This document shows positions 51,475-61,602 of a stretch of 64,000 nt of DNA, piece after piece. This stretch comes from Diphasiastrum complanatum (taxonomy: Eukaryota; Streptophyta; Lycopodiopsida; Lycopodiales; Lycopodiaceae), in the NCBI GenBank assembly GCA_029204225.1, contig CM055097.1, positions 16,025,318 through 16,089,317 of the forward strand, read 5' to 3'. Position numbers and translations under genes: made by a program. Every line of letters starts with the position of its first letter. Position 1 is the stretch's first letter. The notes beneath the pieces are model-generated. The model searched no databases and was not told the origin of the DNA. It saw only the letters and a list, made by a program, of their open reading frames with translations.

Positions 51475-53487
51475 ATGGCGTGGACCAAGCAGACAACACG
51501 AGGGCATTAAGGTGGAATATCAATTTCAGGTGCGGGTCAGGGAAATCCACAACCACCACCTCCTCCTAGGCCAAGGGGCAGAAGAAGAGACCCACCTAGG
51601 CTCAAGGATATTCGGAAGCTTCAGAAGACAAATAATCTTCTGATTCTGAAATCTCGCATACAGAGGTCCATCAGGCAGGTGACAAGAAGTCTATCTGCAG
51701 ATGTGAGATGGACGGTAATGACAATTGAGACGCTGCACACAACATATGAGGATTTTGAGGTGAAATTTTTTTCTGATACTGTTGTTGCAGCTGTCCATGC
51801 CAAGAGGGTGACCATCTTGCCCAAGGATTTCAACATTGTGTTCAGGCTTCGGGACACATATGACAAGTTTGCTGAATACCTTAGACCTGCTCCCTCCTCT
51901 CCTCCAAAACAAGATTCAGAGAGGAGAAAACGAAAGCAATCTCAACCAACCCGACTTGTTATTCATATATAGAGCGGGAGTGTTTCAAAGAAGAGGAGGT
52001 CTCTCTACCCTCCATCTAAAGCGAGGGATTTTTCCAAGCCATCTCCTCTGAATACTATTCTTTCTTCTAGGCATTCTCCTCCTAACTCTCCTTCTTCTCC
52101 TTTCACTCCAGCTTTAACTTCTCCTACTAAATCTTCCTCTCCTAACCAATCTCCACCTCCTAAATCTCCTCCTCCTCCTAAATCCGTAAATATTAGTTCC
52201 CCTCCTCCTGTTGTTGGAAGTGATTTAGATGATTTTGTTAGTGTAAAAGTAGAATCAATTTTGAATGACAATTCTTTACGTGGTTTATCAGTGTTACTTC
52301 CGTCACCCCCTGCACTTGCCTTTGTAAATAGTTCTCAATATGTACAGTATGACTAATTGTTAAACACGTATGTCCTCGATACAATTTTAGGATGCCGAAG
52401 ACCAATGATGGTCTCCCCCTTTCTAGTTTAGATACTGGTGAATTAGAAAGTAGGGTTAAAATTCTAGGGGACAATGTAGGAGGTGGGGCAATTCAGTACT
52501 GGATGGAGTTCTTCCAGACCCCATTGTTTATAGATGCTGCATTGTTTTCCCTTCAATTCATGGCTGCATTTGATTTTCCTGCTTTCAAAAGTCTGCACAA
52601 TAATATGCTCCAATACGTCAGACAGGGGACTTCAATTCTCGTGCTGCCATACATAACAAAGTAAGTTTCTATTTTTTGAATTTGATTTTATTGAATTTTT
52701 CATATGAATTTTGATTTCACATTGATTTTCATAAATTTCTTGTTTTTAGATTTCAGTGATCATTGGAGCTTATATGTGTTGTCCCTGTAACGATGAGGGT
52801 GTGTGTAATCCAGTTTGTTTGAAGATGAACTCTATTACACACACACACAAAATTGCCAGGACCCATATATAGAAAATACTGGAACTCTTTTCAGTACCAA
52901 ATGCAAAAGCATACTCGAAGCTGAAAATGGTTGATGCAGAGGTATAAATTTTTCAATATCGGTTCGACGTGCCCTTGTAGTTATTGATTGCTCTACTTTT
53001 TCAACGTGCGCGCTGATCCGATATTCAATCAAATTTTTTTGATATCGGTTCGACGCGCGCTTGTTTCCATTGTAGATTTTATTCTTACATCCTACACGTT
53101 GATCCGATATCTCATAATGTTCAAATTTGGATTCTGCAGTCCTCCCAGTAGGTTGATTCTGTCAACTGTGGTTGGTATATCGTATGCAATGCCAAACACT
53201 TTTTTAATTGGCTTGCATTACAAGATGGACTTCCAAATTTGGAAGAAATAATATTCGATTAATTACTTTTAATTGTGTTTTTGTTTTTTATATATACAAA
53301 CTCCTATTAACTGATCTTTGATTAATTACATTTAACCGTGTTTATGTTTTTTTTTTTTTTTCAGTTTAAATGCCCGAAGGTCTCCCCAATGGAGATAATG
53401 CACTTCAGACAGGAGACCATAAAGCTTCTGATCAAAAATTCATATCCAGTTGCAGTGGCCGAGTGTTCTCCACCCAAGCTACAGTAA
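51475..53487 (+). pseudogene. Unit A histone H3-like / Ulp1-like protease fusion, five exons, with stops
   Basis: One frame from 51475 gives MAWTKQTTRGH, a TAA at 51508, GG, a Pro/Arg stretch, then a gap-free H3 fold from LKDIRKLQKTNNLLI through VRWT and SDTVVAAVHAKRVTILPKDF to the end of helix 3. The start matches the H3 tail MARTKQTARKSTGG, the TAA falling on T11. The frame continues (TAG at 51970) through a Lys/Pro/Ser-rich linker to about 52340. Exon 2 is 52391-52660 and ends LVLPYITN; exon 3 starts 52757 with NDHWSLYVLSL then a frameshift; exon 4 (from 53149) has VDSVNCGWY with TAG replacing the catalytic-site Gln; exon 5 is 53365-53487. Introns match unit B. Ulp1 enzymes cut SUMO-type conjugates; the substrate here is unknown. 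Confidence 0.88.
52956..53110. repeat. Unit A cassette pair 7-8, inside intron 3 of the H3-protease gene
   Basis: 52956-53024 (ATATCGGTTCGACGTG ... GCGCTGATCCGATAT) and 53042-53110 (ATATCGGTTCGACGCG ... CACGTTGATCCGATAT), both 69 bp, 17 bp apart. The corresponding unit B intron has none and is shorter. Confidence 0.88.
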
Positions 53488-53569
53488 AAGGTAGATACCA
53501 ACTTAATCTATTATTCTTTGATCCAGTGCTCCATTTTAATATACTCTGAATATCAATATATAGCCTAGA

Positions 53570-54234
53570 TCAGTAACTTTTTGAAATTGCTGCATCAGGA
53601 GAAATCCATTCCTCACTCGAAAAATCTGGTAGAGGATATGGCTCTAATCTACCAACTAAACCATTTTTATCAGGAAAATCGATGTGATCATAAAAAAAAA
53701 CTCCTGACTCTAAAACTGATTTTGGAGAACAACCTTTATATTGTAAAATATCAATATCCGAATGTATGACATCGATTATTCCTGCAATCGATTGAACTGA
53801 TTGCCATTCAAAGAAATTTGATGGATACAAATTTTCAAAACCAACAAAAACATCTCAAGAAAGATATAATTTAAAGAAAATGCTAAATCTAAAAAAATTG
53901 AATCTGAAAACTTACAATTGCATTTTCTTCTATCATTTGGATTCAGATCATGAATGTTGAGCCCATTGTGAAGATAAGCATGCTGAACTAAAACTTCCGT
54001 GATAGATTGACCGGTAGGTGATACGTTAAAATCCATTATCCTACCTTTCCAAGAGCTTCTATATATGTTATGTGATCTTTTTCTTTTTCGGAATGAGCCT
54101 TTTGCAAAGGGATGCATCAAGATCCATTGATATTTTCGATATATTCTTGGTATCCATTGATCTTCTGCATTTTTTTTATTGCAAATATTGATTGCATCAA
54201 TGGTTCCTCTTGGTCTCCGATTATGTGTAGCCAT
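53570..54234 (-). CDS. Unit A leftward 200-aa protein, two exons, unknown
   Basis: Exon 1 (54234-53916) starts MATHNRRPRGTIDAINICNK and contains a basic stretch FRKRKRSHN and QSITEVLVQHAYLHNGLNI. A GTAAGT donor and an AG acceptor at 53854-53855 join it to exon 2 (53853-53570), with FENLYPSNFFEWQ and PLPDFSSEEWISPDAA before the stop. Joined length is 603 nt, exactly in frame, with no stop. It ends 82 bp from the convergent H3-protease gene. No family recognised; the basic N-terminal half could bind nucleic acid. The counterpart in unit B would lie at or beyond the right edge. Confidence 0.6.
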
Positions 54235-54648
54235 TAGTCAAAAATATGAGTACGCAAGCTGAGATCGGAGAGAATGTAGAGATTGCGAGGTAAACCTAAG
54301 AATGACAAGAAAATGAGAGATAGAATGAAGAAAATGAGAGATATACCTATGAATGACAAGAAGTTCCTTAACTACAAGGATTAGTTAATCACAGTTTATG
54401 ACTATTGACGTCAAATCAACCTCGAGTGAACAATGACGAGCAACATAAGAGTATTCGGGTAGTAACTGTGTTCCAATCACAATTGTTTGTTCTGCCTGGC
54501 GGAATATTTAAAAATCATGAAAATTTGGCTGGGAAAGTTAAATACAATTTCCGTCCATCAACCACTGTTACATTTCATCACAGATGGACACCATTCATTG
54601 GGATACATAAGCGTTGAAAGCGTGCAAAGTCAAAAACAACATCTTGAC

Positions 54649-54683
54649 AAAGGGCCCATTTTGAGTTCTAATATCCCCTAATG
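54649..54683 (-). repeat. Unit A right terminal inverted repeat
   Basis: On the minus strand it starts CATTAGGGGATATT and contains CTCAAAATGGGCCCTTT, identical to the inner half of the left repeat. Confidence 0.85.
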
Positions 54684-55764
54684 GAAGAAAGAAAAGTTGA
54701 GGCAACAAAATGGTGACAAGAAAACCTGCATGAGATGCAAGCTCAAAGGACATACTGTCGATTTGTGTTGGCTAAATCCAAAAATTGAGTATGTCCATTG
54801 CCACAAAAAGGGTCATGCAGCCATGGACTGCTACCAAAATCCGAGGAACAAGTAGCCTCAAAGCAAACGGGAGAACAACAATAGTTCATCCTATGTTGAA
54901 GAGCCAGAAAGCTTGAAGATGGACAAAGAATAGCCAAGCAACAGAAATGCGAGAGCCTATCTATGTACAAATGTGTGTGCAGCCTCGACATTTGACACAC
55001 TAGAGGTAATCCTTGATTCAGGAGCAACCTCTCACTTCATTACATCGAGATGCATAATGTCTCACTTTTGAATTAGTACAGATCCATCCAAATACATAGT
55101 TCTTGGAGACGGATCAAGACATCAAGTGAATGGCACTAATTCGCTATGGCTCAACACAAACGACAAAGACCGATGACTAGACAATGTTCTATTTGTGCCC
55201 ACATTGTAGCAAGATTTGCTATCAGTCGCAAGAATAGCAGACGTTGGAATGCATGTGACATTTTCAGACAAAACATGCAATGTCGTTGATGCCAGCACCA
55301 GCACACTTGTCACGCAAGGAAGATGAAAAGAAAATCTGTATCATTTGAAGGTACACCGACCCCGATAATGGTACAAGAAGAAAGATCTCGTCTTGTGATC
55401 CATAGGTTTCGAGCCACTGATAGCCGATTCCAATGTTTATGTAAGGATCACAGATTGGGAGATCATCATTGTTGATGTGTGCATGGACAACACACTGATA
55501 CTATGCAGAAGCGAAGAGCTAATTGCTAAAGTGAAGAGAGAGATCTCGAAGCATTTCAAGATAAAGACTAGGAGAAGCCATATGTTACCGCAAGTATGAT
55601 GAAGGAAAGTTATACATTCATCAGTCCAAGTACATCTAGAATATCCTAGATGATTTTGGGATGACAGATTGCAAAGGGGGCAACACCCAATGCTTGCAAG
55701 AACAATTATGACAAACGAAGATTGTCCGAAGACTGACGAAGAGAAAGAGACAATGCAGCACACG
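54684..55764 (+). pseudogene. Second copia continued: zinc knuckle, protease, RT fragment
   Basis: Resumes the gag frame broken at 47041: KKEKLRQQNGDKK, CMRCKLKGHTVDLC (CCHC), a second knuckle with one Cys lost (CHKKGHAAMDC), VILDSGATSHFIT (protease site), FVPTL.QDLLSVARI (pre-integrase border), then after deletion of the integrase VYVRITDWEIIIVDVCMDN and ELIAKVKREISKHFKIK from RT. It is interrupted at 55764 and continues for 36 bp at 56135-56170 (YKRLIGSLMYIADN) before unit B. Several stops. Confidence 0.85.
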
Positions 55765-56134
55765 CATTAGAGGAGTTCTAAATCCAAAAAAGACCCTTTG
55801 TGAAGATTTTTTTTTTCTCAAATTTTTCTTACACATGGAGCAATCAAAACACTCAAATTTGAAATCCACGTAACGTAACTTTTGAGTCCACATTTGGATT
55901 CCATACTAAAAATGGCATAACTTTCTAGTGGTAAGTCCGAATTTAGCAAAGTTTAGTGCATTGGAAAGCGCTCAACAAGGGCTTTCCAATAATCTGTTAC
56001 ATGACATACTTTTGAGCTACGATTAAAAAGTTATGGCAAGTCAAAAGTATTAGTGTTATATTATTTTAATAATAAAAAAGACATCTTGCACAAATTCTTA
56101 AAAGGTCTTTTTGGAACTCAAAACTCCTCTAATG
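55765..56134. mobile_element. 370-bp non-autonomous (MITE-like) member of the CATTAGAGGAG TIR family
   Basis: Ends CATTAGAGGAGTTCT on the left and, reversed, CATTAGAGGAGTTTT on the right, continuing as AAAAAGACC(C/T)TTT on both sides, so the repeats are about 35 bp. The interior is AT-rich and non-coding. It interrupts the copia RT at ...QHT / SYKRLIGSLMY; the reading frame is intact across the joined flanks, so no target-site duplication is visible. Confidence 0.88.
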
Positions 56135-56170
56135 TCTTACAAGAGGCTGATTGGATCACTGATGTATATA

Positions 56171-56205
56171 GCAGACAACACATTAGAGGAGTTCTCAATA
56201 TCAAA
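56171..56205 (+). repeat. Unit B left terminal inverted repeat
   Basis: The first 15 bases are identical to those of the 370-bp derivative, followed by the shared AAAAAGACCCTTT. Confidence 0.82.
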
Positions 56206-56752
56206 AAGACCCTTTAAGGAATGCCATGTAGGATATAGAAAAATATCAAAATAAAAAAAACAATATTGTTTATTTGCTTGCCCCACCACTCCCGAGGCCT
56301 CCCCAACTCCCAATGATCTAACCACAGTGTCTATAGTCACAATTAAGAACTATTAACAGTTTGCAGTATAACTTGACTAAATTCAAAAATATTCCCTCCA
56401 TTGGTTAGAAAAAGGGCAATATTTTCACTAAATCTAAAAAATGACCACCATCCCCAAATTCGAATCAGAAAAAATTGCAAAATGTTTACATATGCATTCC
56501 TTCCATGAGAATGGAAATATGGGTGCCATCTCCAATTATGAACGCCATCATCACTTTGGAATGGAAATATGAGCGCCAACTACGTATTGCAATGAAAAAA
56601 TGAGTGGCATTTTCAAATTTGAATCAAGCATACAAGCATGGAGATTGGATTGATCGTACATAGTATATAACATAATCGAAGATGAGTATTTTGTTTTGCT
56701 TCATAGAATCTGGTCATAGTACTTTGATGCAACTGATTACTCTATTAGTTTT
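56206..56752. other. Unit B left subterminal region
   Basis: Non-coding. A short direct repeat AATGGAAATATG(G/A)G(T/C)GCCA occurs at about 56510 and 56560, possibly a subterminal binding site. Confidence 0.4.
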
Positions 56753-58980
56753 TTGATGATGACATTGTATCATCTACATGTGGATATCCCTATTGATTTG
56801 GCACCTTTGCAGAGAAGAGGAGGCAAAGGAATTCAAATATCTACTGAGGATCGTTCTCGTTACAGGGCAGAAGGAAAAGAAAAACTTGGATTTGTGGATA
56901 GATGGAACATATCCACAAGATCCAAGCACTTTCACACATCCCACATTCTCTTCAATAACTCATTTCGTTATATGGATATGCAATGGGCATAGTGGATTAC
57001 TAGGATATTGTGAAAGATTGCAGAACCATGGAAAACAACTTTATATGAATAAAGTTTACTTTTTAGAACGTGAGTTAATTCGGATATTCTCTTATTGTCA
57101 GAATAGAGATTGTCATCTCCAAAAGACGTTAGAAGAAAATGAACAAGCTAAAAAAAATAATGAATCATTATAGAAGATAACAATTAATATCAAATCAGAA
57201 CTAGAGCAAATGCAATCAGTCTTACAGTCTATTCGTATTGAGAACTTACAATTATTGAAGGATGTGGATTTGACAAAGAAGAAGGCTGAAAGTAAGAAGC
57301 GAAAGCGACAAAGTTGCAAGGATATTCAAATGCTTTCAAAAGGAGGTTATCGAAATAGAAGGATCCGTGCATTCAAGTAAGCATATTCTGATTTTTGTAA
57401 GGCTTTCAATGACATTTGGATTTAATTTCATCTATGGTGATATTCTGTTAACTATCTATTTTTTTTGCAAATCTGCATTAGTAGCTCCTCGGAATATTAA
57501 AGACAATGCTTCACTAGGAATGTCATTGGGCACAATATTGACTTACAAGTCCACTGAGCGTATCATGATGAACAATAGGATTTCAAATGTAAAGTGTAAA
57601 ATAGCAGAGTCTTTGATGGTGGACATTCAAATTTTTTTAGATAAGATTATAGTTCATGGTGCTTGTGATTTTGCAGGTATTAGCAGGGAAGCATATTGAA
57701 TAATATTTAAACTAATTAGAGAAGCTTTTAAGCAAGTTCAAATTAGAAAAGTCCCAATCCCTAGGAAATATCACTTGAAGAAAGAGAGAGATACATTAAA
57801 CATAGGTATGCATAAGATCACTGGAACTCCATTTCATATTGGAGAGGTGTATGAAACTAATGGAAGATCGATATTCTATAATTCATCAAACAATCTATTT
57901 GTTGATCTAAATTACTTGCTAAGATACATCGTCACATTCTATGATATAACCTATGAAAAGGTGAATGACAAAATAATCATAGTACTTAAGCTAGATGAGT
58001 CAAAAATTGTGAAAGGGCAGAAGATGGAGAGGGTTAGTATAACTCTCATGATTGGTGCTCTATCACAAACAGAGAACCAAGAAGATTTCAGATTCAGTGT
58101 CCAGTCTAGCCTATCCCCTTGAAAAATGTGCATGTTTGCACTCTTCATGCAAAAGTTACATTAATAGAAAAGATCATTTATCTTCATATAGTTTTTGCTT
58201 GGAATACTAATCCAACATCATTAGCAAAGGAAGCTATCTCTCGATCAAAAGATGTTTTATCAAAAGCAGGATTCCATAAAGGACATGTCAAAATTCAAAA
58301 GATGAAAAGCTTTCAAGAAAGAATGGGAACATGCCAACTAAGCCGAGCATAAGAGGAGCAAAAGCACGTCGTTTCCTATCAAATCATACTGGTAAGGGTT
58401 CTAATATTCAACACTAAGTCTGGACAAATATTATTGCTGCCACTCAGGACTTCGAGAAAGACGGAAAAACTAGAGTAAAAGTTGATGTATGAAAAAAGCT
58501 TGATAGTATGATTGCTATTTTAAGAAAAGAAAAATACTCTGATATTGATAAGAAAGCTGTCCAAAGGACTTGTATCGAGTTTGTTAATGCGATATCAAAA
58601 GCATGGGGAGAAGATCACATCATTCATTACATGGTTAGTATAAAATTTTCAAAATGCTTTCAATTTTTCATATATATTTAGATCCAAACATAAGACTAAC
58701 ATTATGATTTTGACATATGCAGCACATACTAAGAGATATACAACATTTTTTGCAAATACATATGGAAGCTTGAGTGTATGGTCATTACAAGGGATGGAGA
58801 AGTCACATTGGCAAGCACGAGCAGCATTTCACATGGAGGAACCAATGAAAAACAAAACTACATTTGTCAATTGTTTCAGTGGTTCTACCGCAGAGTTCAG
58901 ATTCGACATATAACAAAGTCCACACAATACAACAAGTTTAGAAAAGCATGCAAGTTCATACAAGAAGAGAAAGTTAGATG
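56753..58980 (+). pseudogene. Unit B transposase-like gene, decayed but with more of the core
   Basis: N-terminal block as in unit A (YHLHVDIPID, then KNLDLWIDGTYPQD, HSGLLGYCERL) with a frameshift near 56880, a coiled coil, an intron (about 57380-57477), then GISREAY, FKLIREAFKQV, KKERDTLN, PFHIGEVYETNGRSIFYN and IIIVLKLDESKIVKGQKMER. The D-E in LKLDES could be the first catalytic Asp of an RNase H-fold transposase. The core after DFRFSVQS is lost or scrambled. The C-terminal end has FVNAISKAWGEDHIIHYM, an intron, SVWSLQGMEKSHWQARAAFH and QLFQWFYRRVQ. Family not certain. Confidence 0.6.
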
Positions 58981-59115
58981 ATTGCTGAGTAGAAGATCAT
59001 CATTGTCATCAAATCATGACATGTTCAGAATTGCTTTGCAAATTCATTGAACAAGAGAGGAGAAATACTCAATGTAAATGTATTGATTGTATTATAACAA
59101 AATACAAAGTGTCAA

Positions 59116-60583
59116 CTATTCATCATCAGATCTTGTGTCAGATTCTATGGCAGTATTGTCATGAAGAAATTCTTTGCTAGCGTATGCATCTAATAGATGT
59201 GCATTATCCTTATTTCCACTAAGCTCAATATAAGTGGAATACAACGAATAATGGGAGCTCCTTAAAGGAACATTCCCATCAGTAAAACCTAAAATGTTCA
59301 GAACATAAGATCTTTTGACAAAAATGATCTTATTTGTCTTAACAAATTTATGTCCTCCTAGGTAAAATGATAAAGCCTTAACTGTCATTATAAGACTCTC
59401 CCCAACTGGGCTCAACTTGGAATGAGCAATACAGATCTCATTCTTCAGGAAATGCCTAAGATAGTGGCCAAGTCCACTATCCCTCTGGAACGAGGATGCG
59501 TGTTGTTTGAGACCACCTCGTCTCGTAGCAAAATCATCAATTATGAGAGCATCCTACAATAGGAAATATGTTAGCAAAACCACATTCAGTGATTAAAAAC
59601 ATTCTAATACAAGGAAGTTTAAACACTTACACATTCATCATCATCGGCAGCAACCAGATTAGGATGATCAATATAATGACCACGTATTGCAGTGGAATCA
59701 TCAGTGAAATGCATTAATGATGGACGAGGGAAGCCCATCTGGGATTGAAATGCCGTGAATTCTTCATCGGATGGTCTGCCTCGCCCATCCTCAACTATAT
59801 TTGATAAAGTCTTAGTCAGGCATTCTTCACCGGTCATAAGTTCCTCCTCATCGTCAAAATCAATACTAGCAACAAAGTCATCTGTTTCAAAATCTACAAA
59901 GTCGGAGAATTCAAAAATTGTGTCGAATAATAAACATAAAACCTCGTCTTCACGATAGTAAAAAAAACTACATAAATCAGCAGTAGTAAAATATACATTG
60001 TCATTAATATAATATACAAGCAAATTGAAAAGACGTTTAGACTCCTCTATAGGGTTGGATTCATCAGCAGATGTATTTTGGCCAATAAAAGAATCTCGGA
60101 GAACATCAGTATTTACATCAATAAAGTCACTTTCCTTATCAAGAGTGTCAATAAGAAAGTGACTAATATCCTTAATAGCTGACTGAACAGAGGATGATGC
60201 AAAAGGAGGGTCAGCAACAGAAACTTCCTCATCATCTGAGATCTGAACTAACAGAAAAAGTACGAAACCACTCTGATATTCAACCAATCGACATTTCTTG
60301 TTGCAAGAAGGACACATTGAACTGCTTTTGAAAAGATCAAACAATTTGGTGAACATTCTATCCAGTCTATGTCTGAAAGTTGGGAAGAAATGAACAAGAT
60401 CAGTATAATGCATGTACTGGAGTGAACCTATGGAGAAAACAAGCTTACTAAGTATATATCTGAATCTAACATAATGTTCATAAAATACGTCAAAATTTGG
60501 TTGTACAGATTTTCAGTAATCCCAAATTCAGTAAAAAATGAACTCAAGCCTGAATCTCGTGAGGATCCTGAGGAAGAGGCCAT
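59116..60583 (-). CDS. Unit B leftward gene: intact 452-aa acidic protein, unknown function
   Basis: Three exons join in frame with no stop: 60583-60449 (45 codons, MASSSGSSRDSGLSS), 60416-59631 (262 codons) and 59553-59116 (145 codons plus TAG), with GTAAG donors and AG acceptors. Exon 2 has DLVHFFPTF, a Cys cluster CPSCNKKC, an acidic Ser-rich linker, VYFTTADLCSFFYYREDEVL and SDFVDFETDDF. Exon 3 has DALIIDDFATRRGG and ALSFYLGGHKFV. Unit A has the same intron before DAI/DALIID. Conserved blocks in both copies (YFxxxDxxxxxxxREDE, SDxVD, GGHK) show constraint. It is divergent from the H3-protease gene and preceded by a cassette pair. No known domain recognised. Confidence 0.75.
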
Positions 60584-60596
60584 GGAAGTAACGTAG

Positions 60597-60757
60597 ATAT
60601 CGCACTTGTGCGCGAGGGAGAACTGAAACAAAACTAATTCTCAAGATCACGCACAAGAGGGATATGTACGGCAGGTAGATCCCGAATATCGCACTTGTGT
60701 GCAAGTAGGTATAGCTGCATACAAACGGACAACAATGCCCGCGCACAAGAGCGATAT
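60597..60757. repeat. Unit B cassette pair, abutting the leftward gene start
   Basis: 60597-60665 (ATATCGCACTTGTGCGCG ... CACGCACAAGAGGGATAT, 69 bp) and 60686-60757 (ATATCGCACTTGTGTGC ... GCGCACAAGAGCGATAT, 72 bp), 20 bp apart. Arms pair at about 15 of 17-18 positions. The first lies 13 bp upstream of the leftward ATG. The arm sequence differs from unit A, the architecture is the same. Confidence 0.88.
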
Positions 60758-60769
60758 GCCGTCAATTTT

Positions 60770-61600
60770 GATAACAAAAAAGGTAAAAAATTAATCGGGT
60801 TTCGTGCCATTTATACTATTTTTTCACACGTGTGTGGTCAACGGTCAAAAGACACGTGTATACTTTCAAGTGGACTATAGGCACTGGCACGTGTTGTGAA
60901 AGATTTTAGATCCTTAAGATCCAATCTACTTGAATGATCTTTGGTTAGAAAGAGAAATACACTACCAATCTCACCAATGTAGAAAAATCAGCATCTACAC
61001 ACAAATTGAGATGAAAACATCAATAGAACTTGATCAACTTGAATGAAATGATTATGTACTGTTGCTTTCCGTACAAAACCAGCAAGCTATTGTATTTCAC
61101 ACGTGTGGATCCAAAAATAACAAATATAGATCATTCTACACATAGAATTGCAAGCAATCACCAAGATAGTGCACCAATGGATAGTAGAACCCAAGAGAGC
61201 CATGTATAAGCATGAAATGAAATAGAGAAGAAAGAAGATCACTCTCTCCATGAGTTACATCCTTTAATAGTAGGTCCAAACCCTATTTGGCCACTTGGCT
61301 TTCCCACCAAAATGCTAACCCTACTAATTTTGGGTCTAGATTCAATGTACCCAACTATTCAAATTGAATCTACTCAAACTCGCATTCTAACTTACTAATG
61401 AACTTTGAAAAAATCAACCTCTAAATCTAAAACAAGTTTTTGGCCTCGATATGTCAAATATGAAAATATTGCAAAATGTGATGAAACTAGTTGAATCTTT
61501 CACACATGTGAGGTGACACTGAGCACGTGTGAGGTGACACCTAGACACGTGTCTCGTGTTCATTCGTCGGATCGACAACACATTTCACTCTCGCAATGGC
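60770..61600. other. Intergenic sequence between divergent unit B genes, possible insertion
   Basis: No ORF. CACGTGT-type motifs recur (about 60832, 60855, 61101, 61523, 61546), as does GTGAGGTGACAC (twice near 61510-61530). The CACACGTGTG core also occurs at 46343 and in the palindrome at 42412, so an unrelated repeat may have inserted here. Confidence 0.4.
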
Positions 61601-61602
61601 CC

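Larger units (their letters stand above)
47042..54683 (+). mobile_element. Unit A: 7.6-kb TIR element encoding a histone H3-Ulp1 protease fusion
   Basis: Bounded by 35-bp terminal inverted repeats matching at 28 of 35 positions. It splits the copia gag; joining the flanks restores that gag frame without added bases, so no target-site duplication is evident. Gene order: rightward decayed transposase-like gene (47449-48559), leftward unknown gene (50003-48539), rightward H3-protease gene (51475-53487), leftward 200-aa gene (54234-53570). Unit B repeats the first three. Four pairs of 69-bp inverted-repeat cassettes are inside. The main lesion is an internal deletion in the transposase-like gene, so unit A is probably non-autonomous. 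Confidence 0.85.

Noticed and set aside
56778-57173. Transposase-like block as an intact small gene
   Set aside because: Comparison with unit A shows its N-terminus lies in another frame; it is part of a frameshifted pseudogene.
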